Source of the DNA: Larus michahellis
Lineage: Eukaryota > Chordata > Aves > Charadriiformes > Laridae
DNA length: 64,000 bases
Direction of reading: 5' to 3'
NCBI RefSeq assembly: GCF_964199755.1
Contig: NC_133903.1
Location: 7,457,001 to 7,521,000, forward strand
Shown: positions 50,601 through 60,288 of the stretch, one piece after another
Layout: every line of letters begins with the position of its first letter
Numbering within the stretch: the first letter of the stretch is position 1
The notes under the pieces: model-generated
What the model was told of the DNA's origin: nothing
What the model saw: only the letters and a program-made list of their open reading frames with translations
The model's database searches: none
Position numbers and translations under genes: made by a program

Positions 50601-53600
50601 AAGCTTGGAGAGCCTGGTGGGGCTCGCTGGGACGCTGGATCTGTCCCCTGCCCTCGCTGGCTGGCACAGCTGCCCCTGGGGGGGGCACCGATGGTCTCCT
50701 CCCACGACTCCGCGCTGCTCCCGGCTCTGCCGGAGGCTGCTCCAGGTGGCCACAAAAAGTATCCTCTTGGCTTTGGGGAAAAGCGTGGAGGGGCACTGCC
50801 CCCTCTTCTCCTCCTCCTCCCTACCTCTTCACTTTGCTAAAAACAAGCAAAACAGGAAAAAAAAAACCAACAATCTCTCACTGGGAGAAAAATGAGTACA
50901 AACAGCAGGAAGAGGAGTTATTTTTAAGTTGCTAACTGAATATGGAGTAGTTGGCTGTGTTTTTTGAAGGCCATTAAGATGGGATGCTGGTGCTCATTAA
51001 TTTATTGCCAGAGGTCTTCTAGCCCGAGCCGCACGCTGCACTAAATCAGCCTCGCAGACGGGAGGATTTAAGTATCCAAATAGATGGAGCTTGCAGCAGA
51101 CGCAGGGAATCATCTTCTGGCTGGGCCGTGGCGCAAATGGCTCCAACAGGTGCTGGGACCAACGTATGGAAGTTTAAAAAGCGGGGAGGGGAGATCAGCC
51201 CCAGGGCTTGAGAGAGGGAAACGCCGCCAGGATCCGCGTGTCTCCCCAGGGTCCTTGACGTTCCGAAGCCGTGCTCTCCCCTCACCGCCTTTTCTCTTCT
51301 CTTTCAGAATAAGGTGCTGACGGTGGACGGGGTGAAGGTGAAGCTGCAGGTACGTCCCCATGTCCCTGATAGCAGCTCCCTCACCTCCCACCCTGGGTGT
51401 TTAGGGCTGGGCAAAGCCCCTCAGCAGAGGAGCACCCCAGAAGCGGGTCCCCCATCTCCATCCTTCCCTGTCGCGTCTCCTGCCCTGGGACAGCCTTACG
51501 AGCCCTTTTGGCTGCTCTGTCCCCTGGGTGGAAGCCTGCACGAGGCTGGGGGCTGTTCTGGCCGCGGTGGCCCCCGTCCCAGCCCGCCTGCCTCGTGGCT
51601 GCTCGGTGACTGCAGCCAGAGCCGGCGAGACCGGAGCAGCACCTACAGTCTGCCAGGCATTTCCAGGTGTCTCCTGCTTTGGGAGAGCCGGAGGATGGTG
51701 AGAGGGATGGAGATCCTCCAAAGGGATCCGCATCCCCTGGCAGCCAGAGCTGTCATGTCAGCCCTGCAGCCAGAGCCGCTCCAGCCCCCCGAGACCCGAC
51801 TGTTTCTCTGACCCCTTTGCCAGGAGCTCCGTAATGACATTAGCGCTGATCTTCCCCTGACAGCAGCGTGGCACTCTGCAAACGTATTGCTGCATTAAAA
51901 ACTGATAAATTAAATTAGCGGGTCCCCACGCATCCATCTGCTGGATGGATTTTCCAATTAAGGGACATGTCGGGAGCCCTTTGCCACGCACCATCGTCTC
52001 CACGCACTGGGGAGCCGGGAGGTGCTGCTTCAATATTTATTGCACTTGTCATTTTTTTTCCTATTAACTGCCCCTGGAAGCAAAAGGCTGAAGCAGCTTC
52101 CCGGGGTTGCGCCGTGCCGTTTGGTTTGGTGGTGGTTTTGGTGCTGGGTGGGTTCCTCAGCCCACATGGCAGCAAGTCACGGCTGACCCCTCTGCTCCCA
52201 TCTGCCTTCCAGATCTGGGACACGGCCGGGCAGGAGCGCTTCCGCAGTGTCACCCACGCCTACTACCGGGACGCCCACGGTAAGCACGGCCACCTCCGCT
52301 TCCTGGGGGGACCCCATTCCCTCTGGGTCTTCGGGGCCCCGAGCCGCGGCTCCAGGCCAGGTGAGTCGGCAATCACCGGAGCTGTTTCCCCATAGGAAGC
52401 AGTCCCCAAGGATGGAGGAGCTTCTGCATGTCGCGGTGCAAACCCCAGGAGGCTAAGGCATTGCCTGTGGTGGATTTAAGCGCGTTGCTTTATATTTTAG
52501 AGCAGGGACCTCAGCGGTGCTTTACCGCGTGCGCTGCCTCGGGGAACGGTGCAGAGCAAGCTCCAAGCCGTGGGCTCTGCTCGGCCGTGCTCCTGCCCGG
52601 CACCGCGGCACCGGCACTAATGCACCGTCCCTCTCTCCGCAGCCCTGCTCCTGCTCTACGATGTCACCAACAAAGCCTCCTTCGACAACATCCAGGTACG
52701 GCAGCACCCCCGGGACCCTCCTGCCCGTCCCTGGTGTGCGATGGGCTGGGGAGGGGGTACGTGCCGCAGGAGATGCCTGATGGAGGTGTGAACAGTGATG
52801 GTTTCCAGAAGGGCTGTGGTTGATGCCGAGTGCCTGTCTGATGGCGGGGTTTGCCTACGAGGACACCAGAGGACAGGCAGAGAAGGTTTTCACTTTCATA
52901 GCAAATAAAAGGGGTGATGGATTCACTTCACTGGCAAATTAATGCTGTGTGTAATTACAGCACTGGCTGGAGAACTTGCTCCGGTAAATGAGCACGGGCA
53001 GCTTCACCGAGCAAGGTGCTCCCTCATCCTCCTCTGCACCTCTGGGTCCCGATGGGTCGGGCTTGGGCACCGCATTGCCCCCACCCCTCTTAGTGCCAAA
53101 CCCGGGCAGGGCAGAGGGTCGCATCCTGCCGCACGCCCCTTGCCCCCCCAGACCTGCCTTTCCCGATGGCTTTTGTGGGGGTCCCTCATGCTGCCCGTGT
53201 CTGCTCCGGCCCCCCCAGCTGACCCTGAGCCCCCGTGTGGGTGCTTCAGGGGTGCTGGGAGCGGTGTCGGAGCAGAGGGCTCCCTTAAATCTGGCAGAGG
53301 AGGGGAGAACAGCGGCATGTCGCGGGGGCGGGGTGGGGGAGGAAGACCTGGCCTCGGGTTCCCCTTGCACCGCCGGACCCATGTGGCTGCTGGGGGCCAC
53401 CTACGCCAGCACCGGCAAAGCCTGCCATGAGCCCACGGAGCAATTAGCCCTGAATGAATAGGATGTAATTGCTCATGTCCCGGACACGGAGTACACTGTG
53501 TGCGTCTGCGGCGAGAAGGCTGTGCGCCTACAAAAACACCCTGTTCTGTAGCACAGGAGGTGCCGTGCCAGCACTAACACCCTGGGGTGGGGAGTGCGGG

Positions 53601-56453
53601 GCCATCACGGCCACGCCACCTCCTTGGGGGGTCCTGCACCACCCTGACCGCCCAGTCTCCGGGTGCCTGAAGCTGTCCCTGCTCCGGAGCGTCCCTCCTT
53701 TGGCAGCCCCAAGCCTCCCAACCCCCCTGCGCCTGCAGTCCCATGGTGGGGGACAGGAAATGTCCCGCCACCCTGCTCCCATGTCACCAGCACTGGGAAT
53801 GGAGCATTCCCAGGAAGCCTGCAATCTGGGACTGGCCAGTGGTGGCATTTTCCAGCCTGAGGAGCTGGATGGCTCGAGGAGAGGCGTCTGCTCCTGGGCA
53901 TAATGGAGAGTGAGGGCTGTCATTAACCAGGCCGCGGGTCTGTGCTGAGGTCGTGATCCTTCAACGAGACAGAAAATCACCTGGAGGTTTCACGCTGCTG
54001 GGTAACGCCGCCCCATCTGCAGCCTCAGCTCTCCCAGCCCTGCGGGGACACGGGAGGGACAGCCATGGGGCATGTGTGGCCCTGGCGAGGAGGAACAAGC
54101 ACCCAGGGCGAGTGTGAGGCACTGGAAAAAAAGGATGGAGGAGGAACGGTGCCAGAAGGGAGCCAAGGGGGATTGTCAGGAGTGAGTGTCCCTTGGACCG
54201 TTGGACCTTGGACCATCCATGGAGCTGAGTGCCCTGAGCCCAGCCGGGGTGCGATGGGGTCCCGGGGCTGCGTCTGCATGTGTCGGGCTCCCACGTATCA
54301 TCACTGACAGGCTCTAATCCCGAATCATCCCTTGCTTCCCTGGCCGGCTGGGTGCTGATGCAGGATGCTGTGGGTTGAGGAGCAGTGATGGAGCGGGATG
54401 CAGCGAGCCCAGCATCGGCTCTCAGAGCTGGGGCACAGGCTGCAGCAGCGCTACCCCCCCCCAGGAGGCAGCAAGCAAGTGGCTGCTTGCACCATGGGAC
54501 CAGGGATTACAGGGAATTAGGGCAGGTTTGATTAGATTAGGCTGGATTAGAGGGCAGGGAAGCCACCCCATGGCTGCTGGGATGAGCGTGCTCAGCACGG
54601 GGGCAGCACGTGTGGGAGACGGGCATGGGGCACGTCCCGGAGCAAACCCTCAGCCTTATCCTCCTAAAGGAGGTTTAGTCTTAACATCCCAACCGAGGGG
54701 GAATTTGGGTTAAAGTCCTACAAGCGCCTGTGGTCAGATGGAGCAGGCATCAGGGTTGAAAGGCTGCTGTTATCCTTGAAAACTGGGGCCTGGGCAGCAG
54801 CCGAAGCGGGGTGCCGGGCTTGCTCGGCAAAGCGGGTCCCCAGGGGCTCGGTGGCACCCCAGGGCGCCCACTCGTCCACAGGGCTCTCTGGGAGAGGGTG
54901 TCCCCGGGGCCGAGTTGCTGGCTGCTGGCTGGCTTCTCCTGCCAAGCCGTGGGGAAGGCGGCAGCTCCTCTCCCCAGGGCGCTGCTGAATCGCAGGGGAT
55001 CCGCGAGACCGGCTGCTCCCTGCCTGCGGCTCCTGCCCTGCACAGCCGAGTTTCTGAGCTGGGCTTTTTGTTTTGCACCTAGCCCCCAGCCACCCCCTCC
55101 CTGTGTCCACGTAACGCCCCCCAGCATTGCCTGGGAGGGCAGTTTCCCATGGAGGGTGCCCGGGACTGGGGCAACCCCCCATCCTTCCTCCTCTTCCTCC
55201 TCCTCCCGGAGCTGTTGCTAACCCCTCTCTCTGGCTGTCTCCCTTCAGGCTTGGCTGACAGAGATTCATGAATACGCACAGCAAGACGTGGTCCTCATGT
55301 TACTGGGAAACAAGGTGAGCCCAGCCCCACAGCTTCGTCAGAGCCTCCTCTTCCTCCACTGTTGGTCCCACGATGGAGCCATGGGCAGGGGAGCCTGGGA
55401 GGGCTAAGGGGCCGTGGGGATTGCCTACTGCTGACCTTCCAAATCATCCCAAATTGCTCTTTGCTGTTACTGTCGGCAGGTGGATTCAGCCCAGGACAGA
55501 GTGGTGAAAAGGGAAGACGGAGAAAAATTAGCCAAGGTACGTGAGGCGTCTTTCTGCTGCAGCGGAGTCAGCTGTTCCATGTTCTTAATGGGGGATGTGC
55601 GAGTACAACAACTTGTAATTGATGATGTACACCAGTGAAATGGTTAACTGGAGACCAGTCTGACCAAAAATATGTCTGGGAGCATTTTGCTTTTCTTCCC
55701 TGTCTTGCTCTCCTCTTCCTCCTCGTCTGGTCTTCCTCCTTTAAGCTTCCACTAACGTTTTGCACTTCTTTGTCCTCAAAAACTATTTCTGAAGTTGTGT
55801 AACAAACACCTGAGCTGTGAAACGCTCAGCTTTTTCCTGCCCGCCGCGGCAGGGCCCCTCTCCCAGGAGGGGTGTGAGCTCCTGCAGCAGGCACTGATGT
55901 TGGCCGGGGCTCGGTGTGAGCCGGGAGCTCCTGAGCCCCTGGGGGACACCCTGGGTGACGTTTCTGACGCCACTGTCTTGTCCCGCAGGAGTACGGCGTG
56001 CCCTTCATGGAGACCAGCGCAAAAAGTGGCCTCAATGTTGAATTAGCGTTCACAGCCATTGCAAAGTAAGTGACGGGTGCGGCAGCCGTGATGGGCATCT
56101 CTCCCGTGGGGGGGACAGCAGTCTTTGAGAGCAAGGCTGGCACTGCCACCCACCTTGTCATTCCCTGGGCTGCCACCTCCAGCTCTTGTGCTGGCGAGTA
56201 CTTGCCGTCTCGCGTGAGCTATGAAGTGTCTCATCACGGGGAGCTTTAGCAAACCACCTACACCAAGTCAAGTTCAACTGCGCTGGGCCAGGCAGCTTAG
56301 AAGCAGGCAGCCTGGGCAGAAAAATACGGTGTTTTTCCCCTCTCCCACAGGGAATTGAAGCACAGGTCCATGAAGCTGCCCAACGAGCCCAAATTCAAGC
56401 TCCACGACTACGTGAAGAAGGAAGTGAGGGGCTCGGGCTGCTGCAGGTCCTAA
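26477..56453 (+). CDS. RAB26: RAB26 small GTPase, nine-exon gene
   Basis: Joined coding exons are 26477-26692, 29273-29383, 51308-51349, 52213-52279, 52643-52695, 55249-55314, 55480-55536, 55989-56065 and 56351-56453. They total 792 nt, a 263-residue protein against 256 in human. All introns are GT-AG. Landmarks: P-loop GDSGVGKT (77-84), switch I STVGID with Thr103, WDTAGQE (125-131) with catalytic Gln130, GNKVD (183-187), ETSAK (212-216) and a C-terminal CC pair (260-261) for double geranylgeranylation. The N-terminal 60 residues are a low-complexity extension typical of RAB26. The start MSRKK is conserved with human; the frame is open further upstream, but those codons lie in the promoter. 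RAB26 recruits effectors to secretory granules and synaptic vesicles, and has been linked to granule maturation and to autophagy via ATG16L1. RAB37 is the nearest paralogue, but the extension and synteny favour RAB26. No broken residue is seen. Confidence 0.95.
26693..29272 (+). other. RAB26: RAB26 intron 1
   Basis: A 2.6-kb phase-0 intron from GTGCGG to a pyrimidine-rich acceptor (ccctccctcccag). The first 270 bp continue the CpG island. An X-box-like motif sits at 27360. No further gene is seen. Confidence 0.85.
27360..27373. promoter_or_regulatory. RFX X-box-like motif in RAB26 intron 1
   Basis: tttgctatggcaag shares the twelve central bases of the RFX consensus GTTGCYATGGCAAC and misses only the two outermost. 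It lies about 880 bp downstream of the RAB26 ATG, a plausible intronic promoter-proximal element. Confidence 0.3.
29273..29383 (+). CDS. RAB26: RAB26 exon 2 (P-loop and switch I)
   Basis: Encodes residues 73-109, [12 protein letters not shown] through [12 protein letters not shown]. It carries the phosphate-binding loop (Lys83, Thr84) and the effector loop with Thr103. Acceptor cccag and donor GTAAGT are strong; both ends are phase 0. It differs from human RAB26 by one residue here (Ser for Thr before FIST). Confidence 0.96.
30920..31320. other. AT-rich block in RAB26 intron 2, strong CNE candidate
   Basis: A 400-bp block with aaggtaattacac, ggtgattgatac, gacttattgattagagc, agcaatcaaattagggctaatttac and cataattttg. 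TAAT/ATTA and TGATT cores recur throughout, CpG is scarce, and no sustained frame exists. The surrounding intron is GC-rich, so the boundaries are sharp. The pattern is typical of vertebrate developmental enhancers. Confidence 0.35.
31782..31814. repeat. 11-bp tandem repeat, three copies
   Basis: Three perfect consecutive copies of ggggacatggc in RAB26 intron 2, followed by a diverging fourth start. No function is suggested. Confidence 0.9.
32010..32310. other. AT-rich block in RAB26 intron 2, CNE candidate
   Basis: Contains ccattagatac, ggctaatggattatg, tttaaaattaatctggcattacaattcctaatgg (read as separate parts) and gtttgtttatcatcg (forkhead-like). CpG-poor and non-coding, it lies about 700 bp after the previous AT-rich block. 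Confidence 0.3.
32471..32552. repeat. Tandem duplication, about 42-bp period, two copies
   Basis: Two near-identical units of ag(t/c)ggggggtttggttggg followed by (a/g)gtg(g/c)gctgctggggt. They are separated by a few bases and differ at about five positions. Intronic; no function suggested. Confidence 0.8.
36654..36675 (+). repeat. tRNA A-box-like sequence, possible SINE head fossil
   Basis: ggcggtagcttagtggttgc resembles the 5' end of a tRNA-derived SINE (A box TRGCNNAGTGG). I find no matching B box (GGTTCRANTCC) at the expected distance, so it is neither an intact tRNA nor a clear SINE. Confidence 0.2.
37090..37215. other. AT-rich block in RAB26 intron 2
   Basis: Contains ccaataaaacatttaaatggg, gaatatttaatgg, tagcttaatttcac and ttatttgtgataaaatattg. 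About 125 bp, CpG-free apart from one site, without a coding frame. Confidence 0.25.
37983..37996. promoter_or_regulatory. RFX X-box-like motif in RAB26 intron 2
   Basis: gttcctatggcaat matches GTTGCYATGGCAAC at 12 of 14 positions. Weak by itself; listed because similar sites occur at 19000, 27360 and 39191. Confidence 0.2.
38645..38675 (+). repeat. Possible MIR 3'-end fossil
   Basis: cttcttcatctgtaaagggtg resembles the MIR segment that reads ctcatctgtaaaatgggg. The match is about 20 bp and isolated, so chance is quite possible. Confidence 0.2.
39170..39310. promoter_or_regulatory. Intronic CpG cluster with X-box-like motif
   Basis: A short CpG-dense stretch in RAB26 intron 2. It includes gtcgccacggcaac (39191-39204), one mismatch from the RFX half-site pattern GTHNYYATRRNAAC, then a GC-rich run and ggcgttaacgcagttattagcg. 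It could be an intragenic promoter or enhancer. No exon is evident next to it. Confidence 0.3.
40341..40370. repeat. TGCCA pentanucleotide microsatellite
   Basis: About five to six units of gccat/tgccg, the central ones perfect (atgccatgccatgccatg). Intronic. Confidence 0.85.
43460..43790. other. AT-rich block in RAB26 intron 2, CNE candidate
   Basis: Contains gaataaacaattccctg, gtaattgatgaccc, gctgtaaatgagaaatgatatcgcaataaatg and an A/T-rich end with aaaaatatcacttctattataaag. It has short open frames only. Composition contrasts with the GC-rich flanks. Confidence 0.25.
44330..44580. other. AT-rich block in RAB26 intron 2, CNE candidate
   Basis: Contains ttattttaaaatatatgatcc, cttatccctaatctg, gaagatgataagtcactaattc, cttatctcctg (GATA-type cores) and gttaattgtgctttaatg. 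No CpG for most of its length. Confidence 0.25.
47560..47660. other. AT-rich block in RAB26 intron 2
   Basis: Contains cagattaattgtgg, gagttaatccatg, ccaatttaatttttaaagg and ctttaattaatgatctaatgc, five ATTA/TAAT cores in 100 bp. A compact homeodomain-site cluster; function inferred from composition only. Confidence 0.3.
48040..48400. other. AT-rich block in RAB26 intron 2
   Basis: Contains gataatgctgctcttaattgagg, ttggtaatttaatttttccc, ctttatttatctgatg and ctattataataaactg. CpG is low except near 48290-48330. No exon is recognisable. Confidence 0.25.
48757..48793. repeat. 12-bp tandem repeat, about three copies
   Basis: Successive units of (g/t)gcaggcaggga with one base difference in the first copy. 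Intronic. Confidence 0.85.
50880..51010. other. AT-rich block shortly before RAB26 exon 3
   Basis: Contains gttatttttaagttgctaactg, ggccattaagatggg and gctcattaatttattgcc. It lies 300-430 bp upstream of exon 3 and could hold splicing or enhancer elements. No coding frame. Confidence 0.2.
51308..51349 (+). CDS. RAB26: RAB26 exon 3 (42 nt)
   Basis: Encodes residues 110-123, [14 protein letters not shown], the beta2-beta3 hairpin between switch I and switch II. Acceptor cttctctttcag and donor GTACGT; both ends phase 0. It differs from human at one residue (Thr for Asp). Confidence 0.95.
51820..51965. other. AT-rich block in RAB26 intron 3
   Basis: Contains gtaatgacattagcgc, gcattaaaaactgataaattaaattagcg and ggattttccaattaagg. 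It lies between exons 3 and 4 of RAB26 and has no coding frame. Candidate conserved element by composition. Confidence 0.25.
52213..52279 (+). CDS. RAB26: RAB26 exon 4 (switch II)
   Basis: Encodes residues 124-145, [22 protein letters not shown], plus the first base of Ala146. It holds the DTAGQE motif with catalytic Gln130. Acceptor tgccttccag, donor GTAAGC, 3' phase 1. Isoleucine replaces the human methionine at 124. Confidence 0.96.
52643..52695 (+). CDS. RAB26: RAB26 exon 5
   Basis: Encodes residues 146-163, [18 protein letters not shown], identical in sense to the human segment. Acceptor ctctctccgcag, donor GTACGG. It starts with the last two bases of Ala146 and ends in phase 0. Confidence 0.95.
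52696..55248 (+). other. RAB26: RAB26 intron 5
   Basis: A 2.55-kb GC-rich phase-0 intron. It includes short TTGGACC repeats (about 54191-54216), a gattag triplication (about 54530-54550) and a CCT-rich run (about 55187-55206) close to the exon 6 acceptor. No other gene is recognised. Confidence 0.8.
55249..55314 (+). CDS. RAB26: RAB26 exon 6
   Basis: Encodes residues 164-185, [22 protein letters not shown], including the start of the guanine-specificity motif GNKVD that is completed in exon 7. Acceptor tgtctcccttcag, donor GTGAGC, phase 0 on both sides. Confidence 0.95.
55480..55536 (+). CDS. RAB26: RAB26 exon 7
   Basis: Encodes residues 186-204, [19 protein letters not shown]. Asp187 completes the base-specificity motif. 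Acceptor tgtcggcag, donor GTACGT, both phase 0. The intron before it is only 165 nt. Confidence 0.95.
55989..56065 (+). CDS. RAB26: RAB26 exon 8
   Basis: Encodes residues 205-229 and two bases of Lys230: [14 protein letters not shown] followed by [11 protein letters not shown]. It contains the ETSAK guanine-contact motif. Acceptor tcccgcag, donor GTAAGT, 3' phase 2. Confidence 0.95.
56351..56453 (+). CDS. RAB26: RAB26 exon 9 (C-terminal coding part)
   Basis: Completes Lys230 and encodes residues 231-263, [20 protein letters not shown] through GSGCCRS, then TAA. This is the hypervariable membrane-targeting tail, with a CC pair two residues from the end as in human RAB26. Acceptor cctctcccacag. 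Confidence 0.95.
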
Positions 56454-57940
56454 TGCGCTGGGTGCATTTGTACAGAGACTCGTGCCAAGTGTTCGTGCGC
56501 CGCGCTCTCTCCTCGTGGACAATGTGTGCATGTCTGTCTGTCGTGTCTGTATCTGCCTAAAAGGTGAGCTGAGACGTGGGGAAGCAGCAGCAGCAGAAAA
56601 AAAAAATCTCTCTCGGCTGGGGTGGACGCTGGCCATGCTGCAGCCACGTGCCAGGTGCTGCTCCCCGAGCCCCCATCACATCCATCCATGCTGCAAGCCC
56701 TCCGGCTCCCCTCGCCGGTCGCTCCTGCTGGCAGCCACTTGTCCCCGTGCAGGTGGGAGGTGAGCGTTCGGGAAGGGACCAGGATGGTCTTGGGCTATTG
56801 CTGTCGCGCCCTTCAGGACCTGGCTCTCTCTACCTGCTCAGCATCAGCCAGGAGCGCTATGAGGCTCCTTTAACGTTAGTAAGAATTATGGTGTGACTTA
56901 AGCGGAACGAACGCCTTCTCCCCACCAAACGTCTGGGTAGGGAAAAAGTCCTGAATTCCCTTTTCTTTCCCCGCGTACCTGGAATTCAGCTGTTCAGAGC
57001 CCCGCCCTGGGGCACACAGGAAAGACTTGTTCTCGAGGCATTTTTTTGTAGTTGCTTACTGACATCTGTCCGTCTTTCATGGGGTGTAACATACCTCCTC
57101 GATGAAGGTTCCTCCTCTTCCCCGCAGATGACAAGAGCTTAGCTGTCTGTCGGAGTGAGCTCCTGCTAACCTGTTGTACAGAGATTCCTGAATGTTTATC
57201 TGTTCGGTAAAGGCTTTGGTTCTCTTACTACTGCCGTTTCTAGTACTTTAATTGAGAAGAAATCTGATGTATTGCAGCTTATCCTAAATACCTTCATGTA
57301 AGTGTGATAGCGTTTTTAGACTGCAACAATGCTTTGATATCTTCAAAGTTCTCTTGGGACAGCTCTTTCTGTTAACTGAAGGAAGCTGGGCGGGATGCTG
57401 TAGGCATTGATTTCGCTGGTTTCGGACTCTTCTGCCAGCTCTCTTCAAGGGACTCCTCACCCCTTTGGTCTGTGTCAGGCATTTGGCTCTTTCTTTTTTC
57501 TTTTTTTTTCTTTTTTTTTTTTAAACTGCACTTTTAAGTACAAATTTGCATTTGGATGAAATGTTTGGCCTTTGGCAATTTTCTCCTTTGAAAATTCCAC
57601 ACGCACGAGCAGGTGCCCACTGCACTGAACCTCCCCACGCTGCCCTAAATGGACCACTTTTAAATTAAAATAACCCATCCTTCACTTCCTAGCCACCAGC
57701 CGAGCACCAGCTCTCTCAGCAGTTGGTTCAGACGCCTCTGCCCCTCGGTTTTCTCCAGCACTGCATCCCTGACGTGCACAAAGACCCTCCGCAGCTGCTG
57801 CGTGTGATTCAGGCAGGCAGGGACTCTCCTCAGAGCTACACTCCTCCGTCAGCTACAGTAAAATGAGCAGCTAAAGTGCGTCCAGCACAATAACAGTGTG
57901 AAAAAGGATCCTAAAATAAACCCACTGAGAACAGAGCATT
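56454..57940 (+). other. RAB26: RAB26 3' untranslated region
   Basis: Runs from the stop codon to the first canonical AATAAA (57915-57920). It includes a T-rich run with CT interruptions at about 57487-57522 and an ATTAAA variant at about 57664 that might give a shorter form. The end at about 57940 is inferred from the usual 15-25 nt distance and the following T-rich sequence. Confidence 0.55.
57915..57920 (+). terminator. RAB26: RAB26 polyadenylation signal
   Basis: Canonical AATAAA about 1.46 kb after the stop codon, followed within 40 nt by cattttttcc and ctttttaggg, a suitable downstream U-rich element. Confidence 0.55.
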
Positions 57941-57944
57941 TTTT

Positions 57945-59630
57945 CCTAAATAGCTTTTTAGGGAGAAACAAGTCTTTTAACTGACTGATTTAAATTTTAT
58001 TTGAATTATTTGTTGAAAAAGTTCCTGCAGGCACATTTGCAGCCTGGAGCAGACCCCGGCTGCCAGCACCAACGCGGCAGGAGCGGGCAGGTGAGCTGTG
58101 CTGGCGGCAGGAAGCAGGGGCTGCAGGGGAATGGCAGTCAGAGCCCCCCCATGCCCCACCTCAGCAGCACTGCACCCCACAGATCCAAGGGGACAGCCAG
58201 CATCCGTTCCTCAGCCAAGACTTTCTCTGAAGTAACTGGAACTCCCTTCACCCGCTCTGAAATGTGGCAATGCCGGCTACAAGCGCTCTCTTAAGGTTTG
58301 TTGGCAAGTAGCAACAGAACACAGGGGAGGCTCTGCAAGTCGCTCAGGCACTCAAGAAGTGCACAGGAATCTGTAAAACTCGTTGTTTCACGCTGCTTTG
58401 GTGAGCTTCGCTGTGCTCCCGTGGCTGCTGCTTGACCAGTGCCTCCTACGTGAAGCTGCTTATCTCACATTTCTCATCCTGGGCTGTGCAGCACACATTT
58501 GCTGGCTGAGGTTAAGAAAAAAAAAATATGGACTGGGGTTTTCTCTAGTCCTGAGCTTGCCAAGTACCAGTATTTTGGTATGGCGGCTGTGCAGGGAAGG
58601 GCCAGCCCGGCAGAGAGGCACAGAGCAGCAGTCAGAGCTCCCGTACCTGGTCTGTGCCCAGGTCTGCCTGCGGCACTGCTTTCTCAGCCCGACCTTCACA
58701 GGGCAGCAGCAGCCCCTGTCCCGAGGTGCCAGTCCCTGCACGGACACCCTGCCCCAGAAGCTACAGGGAGTCTCCTGGAAGGCAAAAATAAGCAGCAGTA
58801 TGCTTAATGCTCCCATCAGGTTGCTGCCTTCACTCTTCCTCGCACGGGAGAGCCTTGCACCTTGTTCTCTTGAAGAAAAAAGCTGACAACTCTCAGCTTG
58901 CTTCTTCACTGTGGGACCAAAACCAATTTAAAAACTAATATGTAAATGCTGCCCTTCAGAGTACTTTAAATATGAATGTTGGGAGCTAACTCTCCTCCAG
59001 CAGAGACATCACAACTGCATTTTGGGGTATTAGACCTAAGCTTTTAAGGCAGATTCAGCTCCCATCTCTCCCAGTCACAAGCTCCCTATATATAATTGGT
59101 CACCAGTGCCTGCACACTGACCTTGCCCTAAAGCTCTTCCTCAGACTGTTATTTGGCATCTTCTTACATGGGCCTTTACTGCCACCAAGCGATGAGGAAT
59201 TGTTCAGTGCATTCAAACAAGACAGAGGACTCGGCATCATGTGCAACTTCTCATTTTTGCTGGCTCTTGTTTACAGCTTTTGTTTCATTCCTGTTAATAA
59301 AATTTTTTAATAATCTTTGTGACTACCATGGTATTTCGATTGTCTTAACATACACACCTGCACTGTTTAATTATTCAGATGATTAAACATTCGGATGAGT
59401 TCAGCTCATTCTTGAACCCACCTAGATCCTCCTATTACCAGCATGGGTTCAGGTGCTCCAATGCACCCAGCAAGAGTTAAAGGGAGCTGGGCTCAGCTGA
59501 GCTACAGCACATGTTTTAAGATGCTGGTTCCCGTAAAACGAATAGTAATAGCAGGTGCCCAAATACAAAGTTTAGTTTGTGGTTTTACATGGCACCCATA
59601 GGATTTGTGAAAAACAGACACAAAAGCAAA
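57945..59630. other. Intergenic stretch between RAB26 and SNHG19
   Basis: No coding exon is recognised. An AATAAA on the minus strand at about 57993 could be an alternative end of a leftward transcript. On the minus strand, 58953-59027 has a CTGA box, a GTGATGT sequence and a six-base flanking inverted repeat (AAATGC/GCATTT) that weakly mimics a C/D snoRNA. I do not call it because box C is imperfect and no host intron is evident. Confidence 0.5.
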
Positions 59631-59648
59631 ACAAGTTCTTTTGAAAAC

Positions 59649-59654
59649 TTTATT
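59649..59654 (-). terminator. SNHG19: Polyadenylation signal of the minus-strand host gene
   Basis: AATAAA on the minus strand (tttatt on plus), about 50 nt into the predicted terminal exon. The cleavage site would fall near 59630. Confidence 0.45.
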
Positions 59655-60288
59655 ATCTGTAAGCTATAGAATTGGCCTAATACAGAAGCCAAAGAGGAGA
59701 TACTGCAGCAAAGAATTTGAGAATTACAAGGCTGAAATTGTTTTGAACCTGGGGAAAGAACATTGCCTAAGCAACTTGTTATATTCCCAAAAGCTAGTTA
59801 GCATCAAGGACTCCAATATTTAAATTAGCCGTCTACACAGTCTAGCATTAGAGTTCATACTGTGAATCTTTTAAGTTACCCCACACTACCGCACCCACCA
59901 CCTGCCTTGATGTTTACCTTAGGCTACCCCATGTGGCAGAGTAAAAGTCGATTACTTTTGATTTCTTTTACTTCAGCCAATTCTGCAGCTGCTGCTTTGT
60001 GCTTTAAAAACTGCCCTGACTCCCGAGTTGTACAGCATGAGAAACACCAGCTCCCGTTTGATTCAGCAACCCCAGGTAACTCCATTTTTAGCCGAACCCG
60101 GAGCTCTGCTCCACAGCTCGCAGTCTACACTACCCCTCGAACAGCAGCTGTACTAAGGCACTTAGCAGTTACTCTAGCCCCAGCTTCACCCGCCAGAGAC
60201 CCACTCGTACCTTCCCTGTGTCTGCAGATTCCGGAAATAACTTATGCAGACGCATGATACGCTAGGAACAAGCGATACTGCTTTTTAC

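Larger units (their letters stand above)
29384..51307 (+). other. RAB26: RAB26 intron 2, about 21.9 kb
   Basis: A single phase-0 intron joins the switch I exon to the 42-nt exon 3. The sequence alternates GC-rich stretches with AT-rich blocks, small CpG islands (about 39170-39310, 40010-40330) and short tandem repeats. I saw no internal Rab-like exon that would be skipped, because the junction at NKVL is exact. Long open frames such as minus 33631-34413 have no family resemblance. The human gene is under 6 kb in total, so this intron is unusually long, particularly for a bird. Confidence 0.8.

Noticed and set aside
58953-59027. Second possible C/D snoRNA on the minus strand
   Set aside because: It has CTGA and a six-base terminal stem, but box C reads GTGATGT, there is no predicted host intron around it, and I recognise no guide sequence.
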